A stretch of DNA of 64,000 nt from Parelaphostrongylus tenuis (Eukaryota; Nematoda; Chromadorea; Rhabditida; Metastrongylidae): positions 208,501 through 272,500 of the forward strand of contig JAHQIW010001321.1 in assembly GCA_019055375.1 (NCBI GenBank), written 5' to 3'. Below are positions 24,617-56,600 of this stretch, piece after piece. Position 1 is the stretch's first letter. Every line of letters begins with the position of its first letter. The translations under genes and the position numbers were made by a program. The notes beneath the pieces were generated by a model. That model searched no databases and had not been told where the DNA came from. It saw only the letters and a program-made list of their open reading frames with translations.

Positions 24617-26884
24617 ATATATACGCATGCACATATGAAGTTTCAAAACTACTTTCCTATCTCGAAAGTCATTGTAAATTGCGCTTTAGTTCAGTAAGTA
24701 TCAAACCGGTGAAACAAAAAATTACTTTTCTATTCAAATGTAAACTCTGTTCGTTTGTCAGGAACGTAATGCGAAGACGCTTAATTAGCTTTTTTTGAAG
24801 TTTTTGAACTCTCAGGAACGAAACTTCATGCGAGAAATTCAGCATAAAATTCAGTGCATACGTTTTCCCAAACGTTAACCGTCAGCCTATATTCAAGCAT
24901 AATTCAATCCATTATTTATCCTATCAAAAGATAGAAATTATTAGAATGTACAATTCTATAATTAAATTGCAGTTTGCTAGAAAAAAATGTATAATCGATG
25001 TCGATGGCTTCCGCACTTGTTTTTAGAATTTTCAAATTTTGTAATCTCTAACAATAATATTTTTAAACTTTTGTCGAAGACTTGTCAATAGATAAAATGA
25101 TATAGATTTCTTTGAGTTATAGAGCTGAATCTCGTTTATGACGCTATCAAGCATTCAAGTCCTAAAATCTACACTTATCGGAACAAAAAGTTGCCGACAC
25201 TAGTCAAAAGCCGATATCATCACGAATGTGTTGAAATCAGATTATTGTATGTTGATTTCAAAGCAAAAGCACATATTTTTATGAGATTTTTGCTTCTCTC
25301 TTCTACTTGCTTTTTCCTTTATCTTTATCAATTCTTTATCTTATCTTTCGTCGTTTATCTGTTCTCTTTCCTTTTCTTGTTCTCTTCTTGATTGATGGAA
25401 AAAGCTTCGAATAATCAAAATCCAAAAATCAGCCATAAATCGTAAAAATTGGGCCCGTTCCCTTGAATTGCGGAAGATTCACGTAAGTGCTATCAATTTT
25501 CACGCATTCCCTGCAAAATCTAATCCTGAAGTCGAGGTGACATTATCGTCGAATACGATATGGCTCATTTATAAATATGGTGCTCGAAAAACGGCTACAT
25601 AATGATCACACTGAGCTTTCCACTACGGAATTACACCATTTAGTTGTAGATCCAGTTTCACCAATGATTCCATAGTATGTTGAGCACCCGGGATCAAATC
25701 CGATCCATTATCACTTCATTTCTTTTCAATCTCTAGTAATGATTCGGGGCGACTGGACACGATAGGGTCACGTTTTCTCTTCTCATTTCCTCATAGTCTG
25801 CATACTTATTATGAAAATGGACGAAAATCGGTTCTTCCTAGAATATTTCCCTAATTTTTTTATCTTCTGTTTCAAATGATACAAGCTAGGACCGTTATCT
25901 CGTTGATTAAAGCTTCTAGAAGGACCATGTACATGTATTAGTGTCAACATCAGTGATCAATGGCTAGGTAATGGTCACCTAATACAATATGAGAACATTG
26001 AAGCACCAATATTTTATGATTACCGTATATGAGATACTAATGTTATGATTGCTAGTGCGCGCGTATACTGCGATGACCTTCGCCCGATCGATAATTGTTA
26101 CATTGCACGTCGATTATTATGTTACCATGACTGGCAGTAATTGCGGACAATGAGCCATATACGTTAGTATTGAAAACGAGTTTTAGAGATATAGTAATGA
26201 CAACAGTTGTTGTTTGAATTATCATTTTTTTCACCATTTCTAACGGTTTTCGCACTTGTTCGAATACTGCACTGTAAAACAGACTTCATGTTTGCATTTC
26301 ATGTACTTCTTGGTAATTCCATATGTATGGAGGTCTTTACTACGTCGTAGATTTCCAATCAATTAATGCCATGCTATGTGATGCTCTCAGCTAGCGGATA
26401 GAGGATTAATCATGGAGTAAAAGGGACCCTGAACACAGGATTCAAGAGAGGGTTCTCTAATCTCTACCATATTAGGTTAGCTTATACCGGCTGTCTGTAG
26501 CAAGGCATAGTTATGTTACCAGAGCACTTATGATTGTAAGAATTTTACTGACATTTACATCCAGTCAGAATCCTAGCACCAATTGACTGGGTGGCTCAAG
26601 GAACTCCGTAGTCTTTTCCAACAGAAAATTTCCACACCTCAACGTCTTCTCTACGTTAACCGAAATCTAAGCTGCCGTCTTTCTACTAGGGAAAGTAAAG
26701 AGTTGCTGATGGGTACCTTGTCGCCAATAAGCAGCAGAAATGACTATCCTCATGTGAAATGTGGTACTCCTTGTATTCTCGAGTATAACAAATGTAAATA
26801 AAATATATAGGCCGTTTTGGAATGCGTTGGTACGAATGAAACTTTAATGCTCCCCCTTCGGATCAAAGAATAGTTGGCAATGTT

Positions 26885-27030
26885 TTGTATTTGTATATAT
26901 TTATGTATATATATATATATATATGCATATGTATGTATACATATGTATATGTTTACGCATATATATATATATACATATATTTGTATACACAAATAAGTAT
27001 ATATATATTTATATATATATATATACATGG
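26885..27030 (+). repeat. TA/TATG microsatellite cluster
   Basis: Several (TA)n runs are interspersed with TATG and TACATA variants. The Tyr/Ile-rich ORFs across it are translations of simple sequence. Confidence 0.9.
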
Positions 27031-28097
27031 ATAAAACGTAGGTAATTTTATTTCTAATATTAAGGTCTGTTCCTCCGTAAATGTCTCGACTAATTAACAT
27101 AGTATCAGCTAATACTTGTATGTCAAAAATCTGAAATATTTAATCTCATAGATCGCAAAGGTGCAATCGTGATTTCTCTTTGATAGACAGTTTTTTGGTT
27201 GGTCGTAAATATTCTTTTACTATGAACTAATATCCTGATGTCGAATCGGCATTTCAAAAACCAATAGCTAACCTTTGTGCATTAGGAGAGGTGTATAATC
27301 TCTCGACTTGTATTGATGCTGTGTAGCGGCGATTCCTGGTGTACGCTTAGTCATGACAATAGGCTGCCGCAAGGGATGCCAAGCTCCTCATCACTTTAAA
27401 AGACCTTGAGATTAGAGATGAATCTCAGCTATAGGTCACCCCAGCAAGCACTATAAATCAAACGCGACAAGGCAGCAAGCTACTGTAATGACTTCCATGT
27501 CCAAGAAATCTTGATCCTTCATTTCAGTAGCACCCAGGTTTAGTGATGGTTAAAAACTGAAATTACCTGGAGATTAATTATTGTTTTTCAAATTTTTATC
27601 TACATTGTGCGTCGATATGAGGCGGTGTACTTTTCTTCTAACATAATCTTACACATACTTGATGACATCAATTGTTGCGCGCCTTCCACCGTCATTGAAA
27701 ATCACATTCAAGAAGAAAGCACTTTACAAAAGGTTGCATTCTCTCAAGAATTTCTCGTTTTTCTGCTGATTGAACTATGGAATGAGACCTATAAGGACAT
27801 TTAAGGTAGGTAAGATATGAAAGTAAACTAGTGCCAGCAGGTCGTTGTAGCATGAAAAGACCGGCCAGAAATGGAAACAAGGAAGGAACGAAGGAGATTT
27901 TTGATAGGTTTCTCATTGTTATGCTTGGTGCAAAATTTAGTGAAGTATTCAATCCATATCCTCGAGCATAAATCTAAAAATATATATATGTTACCTTCAA
28001 AAGAAGGTAAAAATGAGTTGAGTCGGCTTAAGAAATATTAGCATAGCAGCTACAGAAACATAGAGTTGGCTTCTAAAAATCATATTAAAAATTACAG

Positions 28098-46220
<18,123 letters not shown>

Positions 46221-46604
46221 ATAGTAGAATTTTTTCTTCTTCATGTACATTTTACATATGTTATTTTGATTTATGCGACGTCTTCCTACTCAATACGGGT
46301 GATTTTTTTTCTCATGTGTCATTGTTATCATGAACGAAAAATTAAAATTCTTATATGTGGCACATTTTTGTACAAAAGATGATATCCGTTTGAGAGATTT
46401 TTTCTTCCTTTTTGCTGAAGACGTTTTTCTTGACATTCGTCGCTAAATAAGCGTGTCATGGTTGTATGATCTTTGATTAGTTGTCTTTTTATTCTTCATG
46501 ATAGGCTTGCCTTCAACCAGTCATCCATTCGATTAAGTTTCCTCACATGAGAAGAGATTTCTAAAAAATAAGAATGAAATGGACATTCTGACAAGTATAT
46601 TAAC

Positions 46605-46610
46605 AATAAA
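46605..46610 (+). terminator. crb-1: Candidate crumbs polyadenylation signal
   Basis: A perfect AATAAA lies about 385 bases after the crumbs stop codon. It is the first perfect hexamer I noticed downstream in the sense orientation. Confidence 0.5.
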
Positions 46611-47797
46611 AAATGACTTTGTATGACTTTCCTTATGACTAAAACTTTCATTAACCTAGTAGGACTATAAATACGCCATTCATAAACTCATCACACCGAT
46701 CAAAGGTCATCATGGCAAAAGGCAATGTGGTCAAGGTGTCACGGTCATCAAGATGATTACTGACACTTTTAAGATTACAAACGTCTAAGACCACTGGACC
46801 CAGGATCGATTTTTGATATTAAAAAGCTGAAGAATTTCGAGGAGGAAAAAGCATATGTGCGGATACAACAATTAGCACAACTTTGTAGCAGGAAAAATGA
46901 AGCTTTCCCTATCGAACTGAGGAGTTTTTTGCCTCAAGAGGACATGATCAGGCACAAGACTGATTTCATTCTTGCAAACGAAGGCAATGCTCATTGCATG
47001 CACCCATTTGGTTAGAAGCTTCTGTATTTAGAACTTATAAGGGTCTGTGATTGAAATCCGAATTACAGTCAGATTACATTATTTCGTGGTGATCCTGGTA
47101 GGATGATCATCCTGGTGTTTCTATAAAAATTCTTAGTTGTCTTTCCCTTTAAAGATTTTTATTTTGTTGTTCATCTTCCTTATAGAGTAACTACCACTAA
47201 CGAACTACATAATCTCTTCCACAAAACTGATTAGTTTCATTATGCCCTTCACTTAACGTGGTAGACGAAAGAGGGCGTTTACACTAGTACTATTTTCCTT
47301 ACTGATTTCGTGATTGATGTTTCGTAGTATAAAGTGCTTTCGTTATGACGCCTTTACTCTTTACCACTCAGCCTCACCATAGAACGATAAGAGAATACCT
47401 ATACTCTTAGTGATTCCCTACTGATTTCCCTGTAGATGTCTCACTAGCACGTTTATTCTTAGTAGCACCCTGCATTTAGATATACATCAAGAAAAAAATC
47501 AACGAAATTTATACCCATTTTCTATTGGTTACAAAAGGGCAATTCTCAGTTACTTTTATTAAGATTTCATCAAAGAACTCGGAAGTGGGCAGTTTTGCAA
47601 AGAGCCGACTACTCATCAACAGGAGTAGGTCTACCGTGCAAAGTTTTAAAAATGAATACTGTAGGACTAGTATAGGTGACTCAAGCGGGATAGGTATTTG
47701 AAACTGATTAAGCAGAAAGAATACGAAAATGAAGCATAACACCTGAAAATCGTACTATCCACACGATGATGAACGAGTAAGGAGAGTGCTGGATTGT

Positions 47798-48580
47798 CAT
47801 CAGTTCACCCGACACAACAAGAGAACTCGATAGCCGGTGGTGTTGCTCTTCATTTAGTCGATTGAACGACAGGAGGTGCAGCGACTAAGAGGTATAAGAC
47901 TGACACCAGTTTATCTGATTAAGCTCAATGTCAGAAGAACAGCAAGAGAACATGGTATCCGATTATGCTGCACCGTGTGTGGTCGAACGAACAACAGGAG
48001 ATATACCGTCTACAAGTTGACACCCGTTCAGTTGACTCACTTCAGTGTCAGAAGAAGAACACGAGAGCTCGGTAGCCGATAGTGTTGCCCTCTGTGCGGT
48101 CGAATGAATGACAGGACATGTACTGACTACAAGATGACAGCCGCTCATTTAACTGAGTTTAGTGCTAGAAGAATAACACGAGAACTCGATAGCCGATGGT
48201 GCTAACCCGTGTGTGATCACAAGCAACAGGGAGGTGCAGCGGCTACAAACTGACACTAGTTCACCTAAGTTCAGTGTGTGGAGAACAACACGAGAACTCG
48301 ATAGCCGATAGTGCTGCTCCTCATTTATTTGAATGAATGGCAGGGACTGTAGGGCTATAAGACTGACACCCGTTCGTCTGACACAGATCAGTGTCAGTAG
48401 AACAGAAACATGGCAACCGATCATGGTGCTCTGTGGGTGGTCGAACGAACGACAGGAGATGTACCGGCTACAAGACTGACGTGACTGAGTTCACTGTGAG
48501 GAGAACAACTCAAGAACACGGTAGCCGATGTTATTGCCCTCTGTGTTTGTGTGTGATCGAACGAGCGTCAACAGGAAAGC
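47798..48580 (+). repeat. Minisatellite, about seven ~105-120 bp units
   Basis: Each unit contains an AACACGAGAACTCGATAGCC-like block, a CGAACGAACGACAGGAGATG-like block and a CTACAAGACTGACACC-like block. The first block recurs at about 47,818, 47,938, 48,057, 48,175, 48,287, 48,403 and 48,504. Units have drifted by substitutions and small indels. The array ends just before the CpG-rich leader of the next gene. Confidence 0.85.
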
Positions 48581-48589
48581 AAGAGTTCC

Positions 48590-48689
48590 AGTGAGTGTCG
48601 GAGATCGTGATTGTGTACGCGATCACGCGGTGTCGCCTCGTCGGCCGATCGCGTCACTGTCCGTCGTCTATCAATTCAGTTGACATTCG
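48590..48689 (+). promoter_or_regulatory. CpG-rich leader with acceptor-like site
   Basis: A short CpG-rich segment with a GTACGCGATCACGCGG palindrome-like core directly precedes the start codon at 48,690. It also holds TATCAATTCAG ending at 48,679, a good nematode acceptor 10 bases before the ATG, which would suit spliced-leader addition. Promoter function is inferred from position only. Confidence 0.4.
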
Positions 48690-50640
48690 ATGACGATGCG
48701 AAACTGTGTGCTGATCATCGACGGGCTCATCTCGGCTGTCATCGGTCTCACCTTGTTCTTCGCACCTCATCGCATCGCTGATTTCGTTTTTGTGAGTTAT
48801 TCTGCTATATCACCCTTTCATAACTATCTATATTGATTTGTTTGATTTTCTAGAAGCATTCTTTCCCCGCTTACCGTAAGGAATTTAAACGCCACTCTCA
48901 TTTGGTAGCGTATTCAAAAATGATACGCTGCGCATTCGGAAGCGTTTTTGAGGTATTTAATTGGAGCACCTGAACGATGAAAGTTCGACTCGGTAATCTA
49001 TCATTATGGGAAAGTGACTTTGTTCCTTCCCACAATGTATAGTATCTCCCAGCTATCAAAGACCGCTCTCATTCGTACTGACCCTGAAATTCGGCTAAGA
49101 CTTAAATTTTCCCCTTGTAATTCTGATTTCTTTATCGATTACTTGGTATGCACTGGTAGCTTTTTTTGATAAATCAATGAAATATCCGTGTTCTGCATCA
49201 TTATCAAAGTGATCACATTTTTCTTCTAATTCAAAGTGATGGCAGAAGTCACAAATAGGTTGAAATGTCAAAATAGATTAGCAATTTTCAGATGATGTGT
49301 GAGTGAGGTTTTTTCTCCATCCATAACACATCGTAGCGAAAGGTCATTGACATGGTCTGACCTCTATATTCTACATAGTAGTTCGTAGTGGGCTCATAAA
49401 AAATATTAGCGCGCGTTCTACTCTATGAATTCAATGCCTTGTATCATTCCTTCCTTGTCATTTCCTTGTTACCTCTTTATCTGAAAATAAAGAGCGCATG
49501 TGGTGCAGTGAGTAGAGGTGCTCTGCGTCGCACACGAGGTCAGTGGTTCGATCTCACGTTCATGGCTCGCTAAGTCATCCGTTCCTCCGGGATCGGTAAA
49601 CTGATACCAGACTGGTCTCAGACTTGTCTGGAAGGATGGGCAGCACTGACTCGGTTCAGCGGGAGGCCACCGCGAGTCATTGTAAAGGCCAGATATGCAT
49701 TCAATCACCTCAAACGAAGTTAGAAATTGAAAACGAATGAACGGCGCATCCTCCAGAGATTGATCAACGCCGAGAGCTTTGTTCTTTATCCTTTCTTTTG
49801 GAAAATATCCAATTATGTGATTTGTCCCTTTATTATGAGGAATTGTTGACCTATAGATCGGTGATTGCTAGGAGACTTCCTGTTTTTCTTTTGGTAGCAA
49901 ATGGAAATTGTCTCAAACCGTGGTTAGACCGAAAGTAAAGTGTGCTGCTCTACATTGAGTCAGTAGTCTCTTTGACTTTCGTAAAGTAGTAATAGTCGAA
50001 AGTATAGTGTTATTCAGTTCAACGCAGTCCCGATGTGAAAATACTAGCGTTGTTTTTCTGACAAGGGAGAGGTATGTATGACTCCCGTTGAGCCAATAAT
50101 GTGATCTTGTAGATATGAATGTGCCACTGGAGACCAATTTTGTAATCATTCGTAGCATAAGTGGATAGACAATTCTTACGAATTCTGAGATACCACCATT
50201 TGGTTCGTTTGGTAAGGCTTACTTTCACTGAAAGCAGTCTTTTTTGTGTCTAATGATTGCCATCCACTTCGTTGTTCCCCACATTACAACAAAGCAGGTT
50301 TTTTGACAGCTAGTCTTCAGGCAGTTAGAGTAGTTAAGAGTCAGACAACTTGAGGCAACTATAGAAGACGTTTTGAACTGTCGCTCCCAAAGTACAAATA
50401 ACTTTATGGGGGTTTTTTCCAAATTTTCCAAAATTCGTACAATGCCCGCAAACATCACTTACATACACGGGTATCGTAGTATCGTCGCCCCTCAGATTAT
50501 CACAATTAGCAAACTCACTATGAGCTCAGATATCGTTTTTCAAGCTTAAAAGTGCAATTGTTTACGGACCAAGAACATGTGCAGAAGTGAATGCGTGTCG
50601 TCGTGACTTTGTCACTCACCTCTCTCTCTCTATCTATCTA

Positions 50641-50676
<36 letters not shown>

Positions 50677-53600
50677 GTATATGTATAACTGTCAGTCTAT
50701 GAGCACGTCTTTTTCCATGAAGATTACCAATGTCCTTTAAATTTTGCTCCATTTACACCACTGTTCTTTCATCGACATTTCACATGAGACAAACTGGATT
50801 TTCTATTCATAGAGTTTGATATATGTCCATCAGAGAAAAAATAAGGAAGTACTTGTCCACAGCGTGAACTACGATCTTCCACATGTTAGGATATACATAC
50901 ATATTTACAAAAATGCATATATGTATATGTAAATATATACATATTATATATATATATATATATAATATATATAATATATATATATATAATCGTGGTAGTC
51001 GCTGGAGAAAACTCATATTCTGCCGATGCAGAGTGTTGAGATTAATTGGCACTTAAACGACTCACTGCACAGTTTTGAACACAATCGTTGGTTAGTGGCT
51101 TCTTTTGGAGATTTGATGATGACAATGCTACTTTTCGCCATTTGTAGAATTCTCCCAAATCATCAATTTTGTCCGCTAACCGTCGAAATGCAAGGTCGTT
51201 GATTAAGTTTGATTTTGTCCGGCAGGATGAAATGGTTTTCTGAAATGTTTCGATAATATCTTCAATCGCTAAGCCTGTGTTGGAAACTTTCTAAAAATAT
51301 GAGAAAAATCACATGCAACGGGGCTTGAAACTTGCGATTGTCTTCACGAGACGCTTAAGTCCTATGCACCACGCCAACCAAAGCCCTTGTTTTGCTTTTC
51401 TCTCAGTCATGCTCTAGTATATCGATAGTGTTCTTTTTGACAGTCTCTTTAAGACCACGCTCAAATTTCAACATATCTCAAAATTGCTATGTGAGCTAAC
51501 TTTCATGTGGTGTGTTAAATGGGCTCTTGTAAACCCCGATACACGTGTTTCGACTTTGAAAGTCTTGTCAGTCGGATAGAACCCTTCGTCTTTCAGCCAA
51601 TCCTCTGTGGATGCTACAGTCCGCACACTAAGAATGAACGACGGCGAACGATTTACACTACGCTGCTGTCAAATGAGAAACCATTAGAACAGCAGAATAG
51701 TTTCTCGGTACTATCACCAATCAAGAGTCAACGTTAATATCTGTTGGACCCAAGTCGGCATTGGACGCAGTTAAGCTTATGCTACAGTCTACATCACAAC
51801 GTTTTAACTTCATATTTATTCATGCAGATCAGAGAAAGGCAAAATAAGATACTCAGTCGGTGTATACATATGTGCAGTTTGCTAAGAGCAGGAGTCGGTC
51901 AATCGGTTGAACATTACCTGTATTCTCAATTTTGCTCATATCTCAGTATCCTTGTGATTGTATTTCTGATCGCACCCTGTCATGAATAATGAAATGATAC
52001 TAAATAAGAAGACACAACTTCGAAAACTATAATTTTTTATTTCCTGAGTATCAAAATGATTTCAAATCAAAATTTTCACATTTTGGAAACATGGCGCATA
52101 CTCTTAGCGCGATAGGGCGACCTTTTCTAGAAAATTTCATATTATGAAATAGTTTTTGGTCGGTGCTAAATCATCACCATGTTAAGCATTCTGCATACAG
52201 TAAGTCATTTTTCCGGTTCTGTGTGCTTAGCTGGTTGTTTCGCTCAAGGTCCTTTGCATATATGTTTCCACTACTTTCGTTAAGTAGTTGTCGATTATAT
52301 ACAGTAAGCAAATCGGAGAGCAGGTATAAAGATGGTAGAAATGGGAAAAAAGTAGGAAGAAAAGAGAATGTAGCTGATCCACTTCATTTGAAGTATGACT
52401 AATTGCAGAATCCTTTAGGTTGGAATTTTCTACCAATGTAGGTGTTTGCCTTTCTTTTGAAATGTGAACATTTCTCGTACGTTTCACTTTTAAGGAAATC
52501 ATATGTGATATTCATTGTGGAACTGCGTTATTCTTCATAATATAGGCACTACCTAGACGTTAGCGTGACAATCTGGCTTTACTTGCCTTCACTAGTAATG
52601 GCTGAGCCCACCAGAACGGCTGTGAAAGCGGATGCTACGAATATCAAACTATTCCATTAATCCGTGTCATTTCTGCAGATGGTAAGGGTTTTCTTATCTT
52701 CCGAAAGTGGGTGGTTACTTGCAAAACATTACACTCACATGTTTTGCGACGGCGATTCCTCAGTCTAGTTTCTGTTTTTTCTATAGTCATTTTTCCGTCC
52801 AAGAGTCTTGAAAACATTCAAACGTTTATTCGAAAAGATTTTGATCTTTAGGACAAGAAAACAAAGTACGGTACACTGCTTTTATGATGATGGTAGCGAT
52901 ACACTCGAAAAGATGTACAGGGTGCGAGAAAATTTTAATAATTTTTCATTTCAACATAGAAGAATACTGCATAAACATATTCGCTTAATTGAAGGGATAA
53001 TTATGTATATTATATTAACAAGTATAAGAGAAAACAGGAGAGTTTATAACGAATTTTCAAAATTTTCACCTTTGACACCATACATTTACGAAGTCGCGTA
53101 CGAAAGTTTCCAACGATCTCGCGCACATTCTCACCGTAATTTCGTCTCAAACGATGTCAAAGCCGTTTTAAGCGCGTCTACGCTAGAGTAGCGAAAAGCC
53201 GAGACTTTTCGCTCTGTTATGGACCTGACGGAATAATCCATTGAGTTGAGATCCGACGAGTTTGATCCTTGCCCCAAAAGCCTGGAAACAGCGGCGAATT
53301 CGCTGGATCCCAGTCTTGCTGAGGCGTAAATCCGTCGGCACCAAAGTGTTGAGTTGTCCAAGATTTATAACTGGTAGCGTTGATTTTGGCGTTCTGTTTT
53401 TAAAAACCAATGGCATCTTTTCGGTCGCGCACATGCCGACCTAGACCATCACAGAGGCCGGAAAATGACTACGGCTCCTGATCGTTTACTACCGCAAACT
53501 TCTGCTGATCCTTCTTGAGAAGTTGGCGTCAAATCTGGTGATTCTGGAGTGGCTCGACCGTGAGTGTCTTCTTATCCGTAAAAGACACCTTCGACAAACC

Positions 53601-56600
53601 AGCATCAACTATCAAACGAATCATTCAACGAGCCTTGGAAAGACTTTTTCTTTCATCGTTTATTCCAAAAAGTGAGCACGAGATATATTGCAGTTTCAGC
53701 TTATCTGTAACAGTGTGTCGGACTCCACTCGCTGATCCCGAGTTTTTCGAGCCATTTTGCGCATCAAATGCTCCAGATGTCATTGAATTTAGCAACGGGC
53801 TTGAATGTTTTTTGGAGTATACGAAGTGATTGAACGATCTTTTTTGAGGACGAGCCATAATTCCTTCAGTCTTTTTCAAATGTTTCACGGCTTTGTAGAC
53901 ACCTGATGATTTGAATGCAGTTATTTTAACAATGTCGGCCGTTTTCATTCTCGTTTTATGACCTCAACTACTGCGACAGGACCATTTTTACGATCCATAA
54001 CTCAAGCGCAGCTGAAAATAGACTAAAAAAAGAGCTTTTTAAACCAAAATCAAACAAAGAAGGCAAACAAAATTGTCACGATTAAATACGTCATATCAGT
54101 GCTAGAATCAACAAAATACAAATTTATCAAGGCTTTTCTCGCACCCTGTATATCATCGTGGTGTGTTCACTCAGTGTTCTCATAATGGTACATCAAACGC
54201 TAATTAAATAAAATTATTTCTCTGGGGTTTATTAGTCTGGTATTGTTTGCCATGCTTATAATTCCATCTTCGTTCAACAGAACTGGTAGGGAACGTTGGC
54301 TTGGTGAAAATGTTTGATCTTCAACCGATAGCTACCTATGATAGCGATTTCACAACGCCTTAGCAGGACAGCTTCAGCACTCAGAGGAAAACCTGAAGAT
54401 ATCAACTTACTATACACCAGCGACAAGAACCTGCCATCCATGAGCTTCCGTCTACAATGTCGGCCACTAAGGCGACCAGTGAGAGAAAAGTAGAAGTGAG
54501 GCTGATAGTTGACTATCAAAATCAAATGAACTTATCCACGGCACACCATGTAAACCGTTTCTTACATTCCACCAAGACATCAAGTCTTCCTTTCATCACT
54601 GTCAATCACGTGGCTCCTAGAAAACCACAGATCAATGGCCGTAACATGTCGTTTTGTCGAGAAGAAAAGCGTGAAAACTGACAAACGCGAATCACCTAAA
54701 AAGTCATTACTACCTACAGAAGAAGATTTCGTCGAGAAATCTTGGGTGTGCTGGCTTTCTCGTATATGCATGCGCAATCTCTTGTTCCTATATTAGATCC
54801 TATCATCTGATCTGGGCGTATTCCGTTTTTAAACTACGCGTGAAAAAAAGATCTTTATCATCAATTGCTAGTCACAGACTTCTATAGTTGGTGAATGCAA
54901 AATAGATGCATTCTTCGATTATTTGGGGAACTGGATCGCAGCAAAATCCCCATTTTTACAGCATAGTATAGAAGTATAGTGCTATAATTTGATAGCGGAT
55001 TCCAGCTTAAGAATAGGAAAAAAGTGAAGGAGAGACAAAAATGAAAAGAAGTTTATATAGGAAAGTCGAAATAAGAAATCTAACCGGTAAACAATCTTCT
55101 TTTCTTTGGAAGGACAGTCTCCACTAGGTATAGCTATGAAATTCGGTGGGATTTTCTCGAAGGTCGATCACTTCCTCCTAAACAAAAGTTGTCGCCTCTG
55201 TGACTCTTCTTCGAGACCATCGTTCTGTTGAATTGGAGGAAAAAAAATACCCAGGGAGTATCCTATGATAATTATGTGTCACGAAAACATTTTGGGTTGA
55301 AGTATTTTGCTAAGTAACTGGCTAATAAAGAAAGGACATCAATTAGCAGGTCTCGGTCGCATTGTCACCATGCAATTGTTCAAGAGAAGAAGAGAATGAT
55401 TATGAATTTAGCTGTGTTTATATAAGATAGCTGTCAGGAATATCCAGAAGTTCAAACTCTTACATATCACTCAGCATATTTGATTGTATAGTTATTACAT
55501 CATAACACTAGTATAAGAGCTGTAAAATGAATTATAGACTGCTAATAATGTTGTAAGAGTAGACGGGGAACGGCATGGGCAGTCTCTGGGTATCTCGAAG
55601 AACCCGAGGCCAACTGTAAGACTAGCAGTTCCGCTTCTTGTCACATTAAACTCTCTTCCTAAAACTCTGTTAAGCAGCTCTGATCTCGACTAAATACTTC
55701 ATTCCCTAAGAGAATTCTACACATCAGTTGGGTGCATAAATGATTTTTCTTATATATAACTATACACCAGCGCAAAATCGGATGTCGCAGTTTACGCCTT
55801 AAAAGCCACCTTAGTTTGAGACTCATAGCAAGAAACATTGGAAATGCAATGTATGTGGCCGAGTATAATAAGAAGAGGTGACAGTAGATGTAGAAGAAGT
55901 AGAACACATTCAAAGAGAAGAAACATCCTCTGTAAAGGACTCCTTCACCATGAGTCGCAGTGTTTGTGATTCACGTCGACTTTACATTCCAGGTTGTAGA
56001 CAGTTCATAGTTAACGGAATGATACTTATCAACAAACACTATCATAGGCGAAAATCGCGATGGGAGGGAAGAGAAAAAATGAGAACAAATTTAGATGAAT
56101 CTTGAATAGCTGGAATTTACCTTTTTTATACAGTTAGAATGTACTTTATACTCGTATCAAGCCCTGCTTTCCTGTGTTCTTCAAAACTTCCTGATAACGC
56201 TGGAATTACCTTCACACTCTTATTAAAGCATTTGGGGCGTAGTAACTATATGTAAGTGGTTTGATATGTTAAGTGTTGTCTTAGGTCAAGTTATTCTAGA
56301 TTCCAATATGATTCTTATGTTATGTTCTTATGGATAGCAGAGTGTCTTATATTAGGTTTTCTCATAAGTTTTTGGTTCTAGAGCAATAAACACCAAATTT
56401 ATTAGCCAGAGGCTTTAAGCTGAATTGTTAGTAGTTATTTGATAGCCGAAATCTCAACAACTTTGACACTGAAATTGACTTTCGTAAAGTATATTGACTT
56501 TTGCAAAGCCTTACAGAGAACATTGTCAGAGTGGAGAGAAAAACTACGTTTCACAGTCGCCGTAAATAGTTCATGACTGAACTCCATAGAGGATTTATTT

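Larger units (their letters stand above)
15565..28097. other. Repeat-rich interval between filament and crumbs genes
   Basis: I see no confident exon. The visible content is SINE copies, two mariner-derived MITEs, a long inverted-repeat element, a MITE with a hairpin core, several microsatellites and a GC-richer block at about 22.8-23.15 kb. The signal-peptide exon and promoter of crumbs must lie somewhere upstream of 28,098 and are probably in this interval. A Phe/Leu-rich ORF near 25,280 looks signal-like but lacks a convincing donor in the needed phase. Confidence 0.6.
46221..48689. other. Intergenic: crumbs 3' flank to next gene
   Basis: It contains the crumbs 3' UTR (to about 46,620), about 1.1 kb with nothing I recognise, and then a minisatellite reaching to within about 110 bp of the next gene's start. 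No exon is visible. Confidence 0.6.

Noticed and set aside
25191..25391. Phe/Leu-rich ORF as the crumbs signal peptide exon
   Set aside because: It is hydrophobic over about 35 residues to the stop with no polar c-region, and lacks a good GT donor in the required phase.
26750..27100. Long Tyr/Ile-rich minus-strand ORF
   Set aside because: It is a translation of TA-rich microsatellite sequence.
47798..48580. CRISPR-like array
   Set aside because: Units are contiguous and diverged, with no constant repeat plus variable spacer, and the DNA is eukaryotic. It is a minisatellite.
52808..53191. 127-codon plus-strand ORF
   Set aside because: Most of it lies inside the Tc1/mariner element, antisense to the transposase relic, and it crosses the element's left end.
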